Positions 15,419 through 24,061 of a DNA stretch of 64,000 nt are shown here, in pieces. The position numbers were made by a program, and so were the translations under genes. The stretch spans positions 170,059 through 234,058 of the forward strand of contig JAUILN010000017.1 in NCBI GenBank assembly GCA_030432695.1. Reading direction: 5' to 3'. Under the pieces are notes generated by a model, which was given only the letters and a program-made list of their open reading frames with translations, ran no database searches and was not told the DNA's origin. The first letter of the stretch is position 1. Every line of letters begins with the position of its first letter. The stretch is from a bacterium. Its GTDB lineage: Bacteria; Planctomycetota; UBA1135; UBA2386.

Positions 15419-17065
15419 ATGACCTTCCTGCTCGTCGTCTCCCTGCTTGGACTGCTCGTCGTCGATGGCTTCGCCTGCCTGCGGGCGCTCCGGACGCGGC
15501 AGGCCCAGGACCTCGCCCATGCGTTGGCGCACGCCGCGGTGGTGCTGCTCCTGGCACTCGGCGGCCAGCTGCTGAGCTTGTCCGGCGTGCTGGTGGTCAT
15601 CGCCTGCACGCTGGCCACCGCCCTGGCGCTCGGTGCGTCGCGGGCCGACCGGCGGCGGGCCGACCGCGCAGGGACCGCGGTCCGGGAGCTGGCCGAGAAC
15701 GCCGGCACCGTGCTGGCCGCGATCCGCGCCGCGGCCGACGTGCTGATGAACGAGAACCTCGGGGCGTCGTCCCGCAAGGGAATCGTGCGACGGATCCGGG
15801 CCTTGAGCACCCGGCTGTCGGACGCGCTCCTCGACCAGATGGACCGTGAGATCGGTGCGGCCCGCGTCGATACCGGGCCGGTGTCGCTGTTCGACGTCTG
15901 CGCGGACACGCTGTCGCGCTACGGCGCCCTGGCGCGCACCCGCCGGCTCGACCTGAGCTGCGTGGTCGAAGAGGACCTGCCTCGGCTGATCGAGTCCGAC
16001 TCGCGGGCGCTGCGGACCGGAGTCTCGCAGCTGGTCGAGCAGGCATTGCAGTCGGGAGCTGCGACGATCGAGATCGTCCTCGGCCGGCGCGAGGGGCAAC
16101 TGGGGATCGGCGTGACGGTGCCGGAGTCGATCGAGCTGCGGCTGGCCGACGCCGAGTTCCAGAGTCTCACGGCTCGACTGGACGCGCTCGGCGGTTCGGT
16201 GGCGACCTACGCCGAGGAGGGACGACACGGGGTCGAACTGCGGTTGCCGCTGTTCCCGGTCCCGGAGTCGGAGGCGCTGCTGGTCCGTGGGCGGTTCCGC
16301 GCCGCGGAGCTCGGTCAGATGCCCGAGTCGGATCAGCCCGAGGGTGTGTTGACCCGGCGTCGTGTGCTGGCGTTCGCGCCCCGGTCCGCGGTCGGTCGCG
16401 AGATCGAGCTGTTGCTGGCCGAGGCCGGGGCCGAGGTCGACAAGGTCGCAACGATGGCCGGGGTCCGCGAGTTGGCGGCGACCGATCCCCGCGGCCACGA
16501 GGCGGTGGTCGTCGGTGGGATCGAGTCGCCCGAAGAGGTCGAGGGCGTCGTCGAAGGGTTGCGCAAGATCGGCGTCCGGGCGCCGGTGGTCGCGGTGGGG
16601 GACGCCGAGGAGCTGGTCGCCACCGGCGTCGATGGCGTGATCGCTGCGACCGAACTCTCGGCGAAGCTGGTGCCCGATCTGCTGCAACGCCTGTGTGCCG
16701 CGCTGGCCCCTGGCCTCGGCGGTGAGTCGTTGCGGGTGGCGCCGATCGAGTCGCGTCACGCCGACGATCCGCGCTTCCGGCCGCTGGTCGAGCGGTTCGT
16801 GGAGGCGGTGCCGGGCTTCCTGCGCGAGCTGCGCGAGTCGCGGGGGAGTGGTGATCACGAACGGCTGCGTCGTCTCGCCCACCGCATCAAGGGGACCGGG
16901 ACCCAGTACGGCTTCGAGGTGGCGACCGAGGCCGGGGCACGGCTGGAGCGGGTGGTCGCGGGGGATGCTCCCGACGAGCGCGTCGAAGCCGCCGCGACGC
17001 AGCTCTACACGGTGTTGCAAGGCATCCTGCTCGGAGCTGCGCGGCTGGCGCAGCGCACGTCGTGA
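15419..17065 (+). CDS. Degenerate membrane hybrid histidine kinase with C-terminal HPt domain
   Basis: A 548-residue protein. Two N-terminal spans (1-20 and about 38-75) lead to a helical region where a dimerisation domain would be (TVLAAIRAAADVLMNE, no H-box His). A kinase-like region follows (LRTGVSQLVEQALQSGA aligns with the N-box position but lacks Asn; a late ARLDALGGSVATYAEEGRHGVELRLPL looks like the final kinase strand). A receiver-like fold (RRRVLAFAPRSAVGREIEL, then HEAVVVGGI) lacks the phosphoacceptor Asp. Only the HPt module is intact: LRRLAHRIKGTGTQYGF with His488. It therefore probably works as a phosphotransfer or scaffold protein rather than a kinase. No partner kinase lies alongside. 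Confidence 0.65.
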   Translation: MTFLLVVSLLGLLVVDGFACLRALRTRQAQDLAHALAHAAVVLLLALGGQLLSLSGVLVVIACTLATALALGASRADRRRADRAGTAVRELAENAGTVLAAIRAAADVLMNENLGASSRKGIVRRIRALSTRLSDALLDQMDREIGAARVDTGPVSLFDVCADTLSRYGALARTRRLDLSCVVEEDLPRLIESDSRALRTGVSQLVEQALQSGAATIEIVLGRREGQLGIGVTVPESIELRLADAEFQSLTARLDALGGSVATYAEEGRHGVELRLPLFPVPESEALLVRGRFRAAELGQMPESDQPEGVLTRRRVLAFAPRSAVGREIELLLAEAGAEVDKVATMAGVRELAATDPRGHEAVVVGGIESPEEVEGVVEGLRKIGVRAPVVAVGDAEELVATGVDGVIAATELSAKLVPDLLQRLCAALAPGLGGESLRVAPIESRHADDPRFRPLVERFVEAVPGFLRELRESRGSGDHERLRRLAHRIKGTGTQYGFEVATEAGARLERVVAGDAPDERVEAAATQLYTVLQGILLGAARLAQRTS

Positions 17066-17116
17066 GCAGCGTCCGGGTCTTTCCCGGGAAGCCGGCTCGC
17101 GTGCTAGTCTCCCTCG

Positions 17117-17809
17117 GTGCCCGACGGACGACCCAGCCACTGCGACGCCGCTGCCTGGCAGCGGATGCATGACGCGTTACCGGTTCTCGAGGAGAACCGC
17201 GGCCTGTTGCAGGCCGCGCTGGCGATCGAGTGTCAGGTCCGGCCCGATACCGATGCCGCCCAGATCGAGCGGGAATTGGAAGCCGTGACCGATCGGATCC
17301 GTTCGCGCTGCCGCACCCTCGAGCCTCGCGCGGTGGTCGCGCACGCCCATGCGCTGCTGTTCGACCTGCTGGGCCTGCGGGGCGACACCGAGGACTACTA
17401 CGACCCGCGGAACAGCTGCGTCGGCCAGGTGCTCGACCGGCGGCGCGGTCTGCCCATCACCCTGACGCTGATCTACAAGCTGGCGCTCGAACCGCTCGGC
17501 GTGGTCGTCGTGCACGGCGTCAACGCACCGGGCCACTTCCTGGCGCGGGTCGACGCCGAGGGTGACTTCCGCACCATGCTGGTCGACCCGTTCGCCGGTG
17601 GCCGGGTGCTCAGCGTTCCCGAGGCCGTGGCCCAGATCCGCGCCGCGGTCGGCGAGAGCGTACCGATGGACGCCGACCACCTGCCGCTCGCCACCCACCG
17701 TGCCTGGACCATCCGCATGCTCCGCAACCTGATCGGCGTGTTCGGCGTGCGCAACGCGCCCGAGGAGCGCCTCGCGATCGAAGCACTGATGCGCCTGGTG
17801 GTCGGCTGA
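17117..17809 (+). CDS. SirB1/transglutaminase-like family protein
   Basis: A 230-residue cytosolic protein with the SirB1 hallmark: YYDPRNSCVGQVLDRRRGLP followed by ITLTLIYKLALEPLG, then GVNAPGHFLARV and MLVDPFAGGRVLS. The conserved Cys (NSCVGQVL), His (GHFL) and Asp (VDPF) resemble a transglutaminase-type triad, although the biochemical role of the family is unsettled. The GTG start at 17117 gives the full conserved N-terminus; the first ATG is at 17167. Confidence 0.78.
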   Translation: MPDGRPSHCDAAAWQRMHDALPVLEENRGLLQAALAIECQVRPDTDAAQIERELEAVTDRIRSRCRTLEPRAVVAHAHALLFDLLGLRGDTEDYYDPRNSCVGQVLDRRRGLPITLTLIYKLALEPLGVVVVHGVNAPGHFLARVDAEGDFRTMLVDPFAGGRVLSVPEAVAQIRAAVGESVPMDADHLPLATHRAWTIRMLRNLIGVFGVRNAPEERLAIEALMRLVVG

Positions 17810-17881
17810 GAGACGCGATCCAAGCGATCCGCGTGGACGCGCGGCGTGCTCCTCCGCTGCGGTTGGCGTCTCGCGTCACTC

Positions 17882-17947
17882 GCCCCTTCCCCGCGGTCCG
17901 CCGAAGTTGGCGTTCCGCGCCATCAGCCCCTTCCCCGCGGATCCGCC
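17882..17947 (+). repeat. Two 15-bp direct repeats in an intergenic region
   Basis: GCCCCTTCCCCGCGG occurs at 17882-17896 and 17926-17940, each followed by a close match to TCCGCC. The repeats sit in the 224-base gap between convergent genes ending at 17809 and 18034. The rest of the gap holds nothing recognisable. Confidence 0.4.
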
Positions 17948-18033
17948 CGCCAGGGCGTCGCGGACGCCCCGCGTCCGCGCTCCAGCATCATCGACTTCCG
18001 GTCAAGACCACCGTCCGCACGCCCCACCCCGTC

Positions 18034-18933
18034 CTAGAACCCAAACTTCACCCCCAACACGTACCCCTCCACCCGGAAGTCCGCGTCGTAGCGCAACCCC
18101 TCGTCCTGCCCGCTGAACGGGAGGTCCGACCAGCGGTATCCGGCGACGACCGACAGGTTCTGGGCTTCGAGCTGGTAGCGGAGCAGGACCTCGATGTCGT
18201 GCATCTGGCCCTCGAAGTCGCCGCCCCAGTGGAGGTCGGGGTTGAAGGCCCAGTCGAGCTGCGCGGAGAAGTTGCGCCAACTCGCGCGGGTCCGCAGCTG
18301 TAGGTAGGGGGTCCCGTCGTCGCGGAAGTCGATCTCCTGCGAGGCCATCTCGCCGCCGATCTCGCGGACGTTGAAGTCGCCGGCCCGGTGCGCCATGGCT
18401 CCGCCGGCGCCGAGCTGCCAGAGGATCTCCTCCTCCTCGCCGATCTCGAACGCGTGCTGGTAGATCTCGGCGACGTACGCGAGGCGGTACTCGTCGTACT
18501 CCATATCGGAGTTGACCACGTCGCCACCCTGCAGCGCACCGAAGTCGGTGGTGAGGACCGCTTCCTTGGAGTCGTCGATCTCGAACTTGTTGAACGAGGC
18601 CTCCAGGCCGGAGAACCCGTCGCCCACCGCCATGACGCCGCCGTAGCTCTCGTCGCGCTCGAACTGGCCGAGCCGCGAGGTGTCCATCGCCGCGTTGTTG
18701 ATGATCTGCCCGCCGGTGACCGACTGCATGCGGGCCTTGCCCTCGTGGCGGACCAGGTACATCCGCGGCTCGATGGTGATCTCCGGGTCGTCGAAGCCGG
18801 GCACGCTGGAGCAGGCGGTAGGCAGGCAGGCCACGGCGAGCAGGGTCGCATTCCGGATGCCGTGGGCAAGAAGCGATCGGGAGGCGTGCCTCGCCGCTAG
18901 GGTCGTCGCGTCGTCTGGCATCACGTCGTGCAT
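18034..18933 (-). CDS. Putative outer-membrane beta-barrel protein
   Basis: A 299-residue protein with a cleavable N-terminus (NATLLAVACLPTACSSVPG) that could be a lipobox. The mature region alternates polar and hydrophobic residues in barrel-like strands (LSVVAGYRWSDLPF, YDADFRVEGYVLGVKFGF) and ends in aromatic Phe, as many outer-membrane proteins do for assembly by BamA. Acidic loops are frequent. The start could also be the Met at about 18921. No substrate can be named. Confidence 0.6.
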   Translation of the reverse strand: MHDVMPDDATTLAARHASRSLLAHGIRNATLLAVACLPTACSSVPGFDDPEITIEPRMYLVRHEGKARMQSVTGGQIINNAAMDTSRLGQFERDESYGGVMAVGDGFSGLEASFNKFEIDDSKEAVLTTDFGALQGGDVVNSDMEYDEYRLAYVAEIYQHAFEIGEEEEILWQLGAGGAMAHRAGDFNVREIGGEMASQEIDFRDDGTPYLQLRTRASWRNFSAQLDWAFNPDLHWGGDFEGQMHDIEVLLRYQLEAQNLSVVAGYRWSDLPFSGQDEGLRYDADFRVEGYVLGVKFGF

Positions 18934-18995
18934 CGCGTCGTCGGTCCAGGCGCAGGATACGAACGTGTCGGGGGTGGCGCTATGTTCGGCTGGTG

Positions 18996-19712
18996 ATGGC
19001 CGCCGCGAAGCCCCTGGAGCCCTTCACCGAACGTGACTTCCTCGTCTACGAGCGCCATCGCCAGGCGAATCCCGAGTACGACGCGATCCGGCTGGCAGTC
19101 CGGCGCAAGCTGAAGCGGCTCGCCGACGAGGTGAAGGTGCGCGCCAAGGAGGAGGGCTACGCGCTCGACTCGATGGCCGGTCTGCACCGGCCGTACTCGT
19201 TCAACAGCTTCCGGGTCCGCGAGCAGCGCGCCTACCTGTGCCGCGGGGCCAAGGAGCGGAAGAAGCTGGCGTCGTTCTTCGGCGAGGCGCTCGGCAAGGA
19301 CGCGGAGACGCACTACATCCAGACGGTGCTCGAGGTGTCCATCGACGCCCAGGTGGTCGAGGCGGCGCTGCGCATCCACCCGCAGGCGTGGTGGGACGGA
19401 CAGAACCTGAAGAAGCGGGTCACCGAGAGCGAAGACGGGATGAAGGAGTGGATCGCGGGGCTGAAGGCGCTGCCGGCCGGCTTCGGTCTCCGCATGGACG
19501 ACTGGAAGAAGATCTACTGGGCGGCGGCGGCGGACCGCTCCGAGATGCAGGAGTACTTCGGGACCTACACGCCGGGCGACCACTGGCTGCACCTGGTGCG
19601 GGAGCTGCCGCACGAGGACGCGGTGGCGATGGGGCCGGACGCCAACGAGTGGATCCTGACGTCGTTGATGTCGCTCCTGCCGCTGTGGAAGTCGATCCTG
19701 TGGATGCCGTGA
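18996..19712 (+). CDS. Conserved-looking cytosolic protein of unknown function
   Basis: A 238-residue soluble protein starting MAAAKPLEPFTERDFLVYER. It is rich in charged and aromatic residues (RLAVRRKLKRLADEVKVRAK, then LHRPYSFNSFRVREQRAYLC, then QAWWDGQNLKKRV and GDHWLHLVRELP). The pattern of Trp, His and Arg suggests a folded enzyme or nucleic-acid-binding protein. No family is recognised. The GTG at 18993 just before the ATG is an alternative start. It converges on the minus-strand string ending at 19719. Confidence 0.65.
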   Translation: MAAAKPLEPFTERDFLVYERHRQANPEYDAIRLAVRRKLKRLADEVKVRAKEEGYALDSMAGLHRPYSFNSFRVREQRAYLCRGAKERKKLASFFGEALGKDAETHYIQTVLEVSIDAQVVEAALRIHPQAWWDGQNLKKRVTESEDGMKEWIAGLKALPAGFGLRMDDWKKIYWAAAADRSEMQEYFGTYTPGDHWLHLVRELPHEDAVAMGPDANEWILTSLMSLLPLWKSILWMP

Positions 19713-19718
19713 GCCCCG

Positions 19719-20204
19719 TCAGCCAGCCGGGCCGGTGACGAGCAGGATCGGCGCGGCCAGCGTCGAGCCGAGCAGGACGCCCCATACCAGCGGTGAGCGG
19801 ACCCCTCGCAGCGCGTGGACGTAGCCCGGGACGAGGCGTCGTGCGGGGGCCGTGAGGTCGCGGAGCAGCGGCCCGAAGCCGCTGGGGCGGCCGGTGACCG
19901 CGCGGAACGACAGCGCGAGCGGCGCGAGCAGCAGCGCGGGCAGCAGGCCGACCACGGCGAGTGCCAGGGCCATCACCGGCGCGAGACCGTAGAACAATGC
20001 CAGGGCACTCAACAGGCCGGTGGTGGTGCGACGGGCGTCGGCGGCATCGAGTGCGGCCGGTGCCGCGCACCACAGCGTCGTGGCGCCGGCAGCGGTGAGC
20101 CAGAACGAGACGGGCGGGCGCGCGAGGTGGCGAGGCAGCGGGACGTCGCGCCGGATCGGCACGACCTCGATCACCCGGCTCTTGCCGGCGCGCGCGGCGG
20201 TCAC
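19719..20204 (-). CDS. Inner-membrane protein, last gene of an exported-protein operon
   Basis: A 161-residue protein with about four hydrophobic segments: VSFWLTAAGATTLWCAAP, TGLLSALALFYGLAPVMALA, LAVVGLLPALLLAPLALSF and LVWGVLLGSTLAAPILLV. The GTG start overlaps the upstream stop (GTGA), so it belongs to the minus-strand string beginning at 23802. The family is unknown. Confidence 0.55.
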   Translation of the reverse strand: MTAARAGKSRVIEVVPIRRDVPLPRHLARPPVSFWLTAAGATTLWCAAPAALDAADARRTTTGLLSALALFYGLAPVMALALAVVGLLPALLLAPLALSFRAVTGRPSGFGPLLRDLTAPARRLVPGYVHALRGVRSPLVWGVLLGSTLAAPILLVTGPAG

Positions 20205-21481
20205 TTGGCCGGGTAGGTCTCGAGCGCCCATTCCTTCCAGCGCTCGTCGAGCACCAGCGGCGTCATCTTGTAGTGCTCGCGCAGGGCGTCGCGGGTGCCG
20301 GCGAGGACGTCGCCGTTCAGCGCGCCGGACAACGGATCGATCTGGCCCTTCGCGCCGCGGATGAAGCCCGCGAACTTGTCGTCGCCGAGCGTCATCAGGT
20401 AGTCCCAGCGCGACCACAGCGAGATGTGCGCGTCGAAGTCCATCTGGCCGAAGTCGCGCCAGTTCATCGCCTCGGCCATCGGCACGAACTCGTCGGAGGC
20501 CGCCAGCTTGCGGGCCTCGAGTTCGTAGCGCCACTGCGGGTTGTCGAGCGGGGGAGCGCCCTCACCGCGGGTGTAGGAGTTGAACTTCTCGGTGACCCGG
20601 CGCTCGAACCAGTGGGCGAGTCCCTCCCGGATCCACACCGGCATGTTGTAGTTGTAGTGCAGGTAGCCGTTGAGCAGCGAGTGCGTGTTGGCGTGGATCA
20701 CGTGGCCGTGCATCGCCAGGTCGTCGCGGAGGCGACCGCCCTCGGAGGGGTTGTCGGCCGAGCACGAGTAGAGCAGCGAGTCGACCTTCATGAAGTTCCA
20801 CTGCTGCCCGCCGATGGTCCGGCGGCCGGTGAACGACGCGAGGTAGTCGTTGTAGTGCTCGGTCTTCTCGAACAGCAGGAACAGGTACTTGTTCTTCTGG
20901 CCGAGGTAGGGGCCTTCGCCCATGTACTTCCCGGTGCGCGCCTTGCGGTCGTCGTCGTCCTTGGGGAAGTCCTCGTCGGTCACGCCGAGCTTGGCGCTGA
21001 CCTCGGCGTAGTGGTTCTCGAGCCGCTGCGCGAACAGGTGCAGGCGCAGCCAGGGGTCGAGCTTGCGGGTCTTGGGGTTGATCTTGCTGATCTCGGTCCG
21101 CTCCTTCATCTCCTCGAGCTCGGCGCGGATCTTGGCCTTGAGCTTGGGATCGAAGGGGACCGCCCAGGCCTCCAGCGAAGTGCCGATCCGGTAGTGCGGT
21201 GTCTCCACCCAGAGGATCTGGCAGTCGTCGCCGAAGTGCTCGTCGATGTCGGTCGAGGTGCACGGGTCGGCACCGCGTTGGCCGAACTCGAAGGGTCCGT
21301 AGCTGACGTAGTCGAAGCGGGCGAGTCCGCCGGGTTCGTTGCGGGTGTAGGGGTCGATGCGCCAGCGTGGCGTGTCGCGGTCGGCCTGGGCGGACAGCGG
21401 GGCCAGGGTGCACGCGAGGCCCGCCAGCAGGGCGAGGTGCACGGCTCGAGCGATCGTCTTCTCGGGTCGCGGGAGGTTCAT
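20201..21481 (-). CDS. Secreted peptidase-MA-like (DUF1570-like) protein
   Basis: A 426-residue protein with a signal peptide (ARAVHLALLAGLACTLAPLSAQA). The second half has the layout of gluzincin-like proteins: HGHVIHANTHSLLNGYLHYN, then MPVWIREGLAHWFERRV (the WxxEGxAxWxE helix), then AMNWRDFGQMDF and the ending DERWKEWALETYPAK. The zinc helix reads HANTH rather than HExxH, so the Glu general base is missing and hydrolysis is doubtful. Its ATG overlaps the upstream stop (ATGA). Related proteins are frequent in Planctomycetota; the role is unknown. Confidence 0.65.
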   Translation of the reverse strand: MNLPRPEKTIARAVHLALLAGLACTLAPLSAQADRDTPRWRIDPYTRNEPGGLARFDYVSYGPFEFGQRGADPCTSTDIDEHFGDDCQILWVETPHYRIGTSLEAWAVPFDPKLKAKIRAELEEMKERTEISKINPKTRKLDPWLRLHLFAQRLENHYAEVSAKLGVTDEDFPKDDDDRKARTGKYMGEGPYLGQKNKYLFLLFEKTEHYNDYLASFTGRRTIGGQQWNFMKVDSLLYSCSADNPSEGGRLRDDLAMHGHVIHANTHSLLNGYLHYNYNMPVWIREGLAHWFERRVTEKFNSYTRGEGAPPLDNPQWRYELEARKLAASDEFVPMAEAMNWRDFGQMDFDAHISLWSRWDYLMTLGDDKFAGFIRGAKGQIDPLSGALNGDVLAGTRDALREHYKMTPLVLDERWKEWALETYPAK

Positions 21482-22353
21482 CGCAGTCGCTCCTTCCACT
21501 TCTTGGCGGCGTCGATGGCCTGGAACACCGACAGGTTCTCGAGGGGTTCGTCGCCGTCGACGACCACGCGGAGGGCATTGATCGCCTCCTTCTTCACGGT
21601 CGCGGCGTCGTCGTCGAGGAAGGTGCCGAGCACCGCGGCGTAGTCCTTCGGACACAGCGATCGGGCCAGCCGGAGTCCCGTGACCCGCTCGTTGACGGGG
21701 GCGTTGGCGATGCGATCGACCAGCGCCTGGGCCAGCTCGTTGGATCGGCCCGGAGCGGCGATCGAGTCGACCAGCGCCGCCTTCGACCGCCAGTCCTCCA
21801 TGCAGTCGGCGAGGACCTTGTCGAGGACGTCGCCGTTGCCGAGGCCGAGCAGGCCGAGCGCCGCGCGGAACGACACCGCGGCGTCGTCGTCGCCGAGGGC
21901 GCGGCGCAGCGCCTTCTCCTGATCCGGCAGGGTGTGGCGGCCGATCCAGCCGACGCTCCAGCGCCGGACCTCGACGCTGCGGTCGGTGGTGCGCTCGGCG
22001 ATCAGGCCGGCGTACTCCGGAGTGCAGACCGCGTCGAGGATGCGGCCGAGGGCTGCCGCGGACTCGGGTAGCTCCGCGACCTCGCGGTCACCGAGCCGGC
22101 GGAGGATCACCGGCGCCACGCCGGTGCCGTAGGCGACCAGGTCGGCCTCGGCGGCGCTGGCCTTCGCGACCTCCTCGTCGTCGCCGGACAGCCCGACCAG
22201 CGTCGCCTTGTTCTTCGCGCGCTTGGCGTCGGACGACGAGAGCTTGGGCCAGCTGGTGGGGGCGGGAGGGTCCTTCTTCGGCGGCTCCTGCGCGGTGACG
22301 AGACCACTGAGGAGGGCGGCGAGGACCACGGAACACGCGGCGCGGATGTTCAT
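21478..22353 (-). CDS. Secreted HEAT-repeat-like protein
   Basis: A 291-residue protein with a signal peptide ending GLVTAQ, then a Lys/Pro linker. Repeating helical pairs follow (VAPVILRRLGDREVAELPESA, then AERTTDRSVEVRRWSVGWIG, then ALRRALGDDDAAVSFRAALG and GTFLDDDAATVKKEAINALR), the pattern of HEAT or PBS-type repeats that form protein-binding solenoids. It probably scaffolds the coupled peptidase-like protein. Confidence 0.7.
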   Translation of the reverse strand: MNIRAACSVVLAALLSGLVTAQEPPKKDPPAPTSWPKLSSSDAKRAKNKATLVGLSGDDEEVAKASAAEADLVAYGTGVAPVILRRLGDREVAELPESAAALGRILDAVCTPEYAGLIAERTTDRSVEVRRWSVGWIGRHTLPDQEKALRRALGDDDAAVSFRAALGLLGLGNGDVLDKVLADCMEDWRSKAALVDSIAAPGRSNELAQALVDRIANAPVNERVTGLRLARSLCPKDYAAVLGTFLDDDAATVKKEAINALRVVVDGDEPLENLSVFQAIDAAKKWKERLR

Positions 22354-22363
22354 GGGCGTGCGC

Positions 22364-23110
22364 TCATGGGTGCGATCGCAGCCACCGCGGCAGCGCGCCA
22401 TCCAGGTCGGGGTGGACCTGCAGTGGTTCGCCCTGCAGCGAGCGGCGGGCCCGCTCCAGCCAGTCGGCCGGTGCGGAGGTCATGTCGAAGCGGATCACGT
22501 AGGCGTGGACGGCGTCGGTCGCCGACGTCAGCCCGGGCACGATCTCGAGGGGCGCCATCAGCATGAACCCATCGGGTGTCTCGGTCACGGGGCTGACGGC
22601 GCCCAGGTTCTCGGGGCGGAACGCGAAGTCGCGGATCGTCATCGGTAGCTGGTTGGCCGGGAGCGGTTCTGCGGTCTCGCCACCGCCAGCCAGGTCACCG
22701 CGTCGGCGCAGCTCGATGCTGTTGTCGCAGCCGTTGCGGAGCGCTTCCGCAGCTTCGCGAAGCCGTGCGCGCTCGGCGGCGTGGTCGCGGCGGGCGAGGG
22801 CGATCGGCAGGAGGCACTGGTCGAGGATCTCGCGTGCGCGGTACTTGCGGCCCAGGCTGGGGTCGTGCTCCTGGATCCAGGCATCGAGCGGCTCGAACTC
22901 GGCGCGGGTGATCCGGATCCCGGGGCCGGACAGCAGGACTCCGGGCTCGAGGTCGGTGCCGGGAGTCACGGACCCCGGGTCACCGCAGCTGGCGAGGGAG
23001 ACGAACAGTGCCGTCGCCGTCCAGCTGCGTGGGGCGGGCAGATGGGGCGCGCGCCGGTCGGTGGATTCGGGGGTCGGGTCGGCTCGCAAGTCGTCTCCGG
23101 TGCGGTTCAC
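22364..23110 (-). CDS. Putative lipoprotein, SurA/PpiC N-domain-like
   Basis: A 248-residue protein with a lipobox (LFVSLASCGD) after an unusually long polar lead. The section ITRAEFEPLDAWIQEHD followed by AREILDQCLLPIALARRDHA resembles the N-terminal chaperone helix of SurA-type isomerases, but no parvulin domain is seen. The C-terminal half (MLMAPLEIVPGLTSATDAVHA) may hold a degenerate version. Its start overlaps the stop of the gene at 23107. Confidence 0.5.
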   Translation of the reverse strand: MNRTGDDLRADPTPESTDRRAPHLPAPRSWTATALFVSLASCGDPGSVTPGTDLEPGVLLSGPGIRITRAEFEPLDAWIQEHDPSLGRKYRAREILDQCLLPIALARRDHAAERARLREAAEALRNGCDNSIELRRRGDLAGGGETAEPLPANQLPMTIRDFAFRPENLGAVSPVTETPDGFMLMAPLEIVPGLTSATDAVHAYVIRFDMTSAPADWLERARRSLQGEPLQVHPDLDGALPRWLRSHP

Positions 23111-23802
23111 TCGGCGCGGTCGTAGCGGTTCACGAAGTTCAGGACCGGGCCGGTCAGGAAGCTGTAGGTGCTATAGAGCGATGCCCCCAGTCCGGTCACC
23201 TCCTCGGTGGGGACCGGACGCGTGTACTTGCCGATCACCTCGATCCACAGCGAGCGCGGCTCCTGCAGCCAGGGCGCGATGCGCACGTCGACCGCCGGCT
23301 TGCCCTGGGCATCGGGTGCGAACGACAGCGACAGCGCGGTCTGGGCGATCGGCCGTCCGAATCCGGCGAGCGCGTCGCTGCCGTGGGCCAGCATCCGATG
23401 GGCCACGAGTTCCCTGGAGTCGGTGACGTGGTTGGGGCTGATCAGCGAGCGGGCCCAGAACACCTGCGCGATGCTCTGCTGCACCCCGAGGCGCTGGTAG
23501 ATCGTGCTGGCCACGTTGACGACCCGGGTCGCGAAGTCCTCGATCGTGATGTTCCGGAACTCCTCCCGGAGCGCGATCCGGTCGGGGGTGACCAGCGCGG
23601 CGGACACCTGGCCGGGGGCCATCCCGGGGTTCGTGAGATGGACGCCGTCCTGGGCCACCTGGAAGTTCTGGTAGGCGAGTTCGGGGCGCTGATAGAGCTC
23701 GTTGTGGATCGTCTGCACCTGGCGGACGTCGAGCTGCTGGAGCGGCGGATGGATGATCTCGGCGCCGAAGGCGATCGTGCGCGGTTCGTAGGCGGTCGAC
23801 AT
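23107..23802 (-). CDS. Unknown protein heading the exported-protein string
   Basis: A 231-residue soluble protein starting MSTAYEPRTIAFGAEIIHPP. It has no signal peptide or membrane span. Segments such as QQLDVRQVQTIHNELYQRPE and REEFRNITIEDFATRVVNVA look like a folded domain of the TIGR04255 kind, but this is a resemblance only. It is the first gene of the minus-strand string and overlaps the next by 4 bases. It lies divergent to the isomerase gene at 24062. Confidence 0.55.
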   Translation of the reverse strand: MSTAYEPRTIAFGAEIIHPPLQQLDVRQVQTIHNELYQRPELAYQNFQVAQDGVHLTNPGMAPGQVSAALVTPDRIALREEFRNITIEDFATRVVNVASTIYQRLGVQQSIAQVFWARSLISPNHVTDSRELVAHRMLAHGSDALAGFGRPIAQTALSLSFAPDAQGKPAVDVRIAPWLQEPRSLWIEVIGKYTRPVPTEEVTGLGASLYSTYSFLTGPVLNFVNRYDRAE

Positions 23803-24061
23803 GGAAGGGCGGGGATCTTAGCAGAGCCGCCGTCCGGGGCCTCGGCCCGACTGCGCGAGGCCCCTGCGAGGGGCTCGAGGCGTTCCAGGCGCCGACCCCG
23901 GAGTCCGTGGCCGGGGCAGCCTCGATCCGGGATCGGGAATCCCGGGAGTCTCCGGTGGGGGCCGCCCGTCGGTGCCGCACGAGCGCGAACCGGTCGAATC
24001 GCCCCGGCTCGCCGCTATGCTGCCCCGCCCCGAACGCATCGATTCCGGGAATCCCGAAGCC
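23803..24061. promoter_or_regulatory. Divergent intergenic region with two CGGGAATCCCG dyads
   Basis: The 259-base gap between divergent genes contains two identical 11-base odd-centred dyads, CGGGAATCCCG, at 23934-23944 and 24046-24056. The second ends 5 bases before the isomerase ATG, overlapping its ribosome-binding region. A G+C-rich hairpin near 23872-23893 (GCCCCT-GCG-AGGGGC core) lies closer to the minus-strand gene. The dyads could be operator sites for one regulator controlling both directions. Confidence 0.35.
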
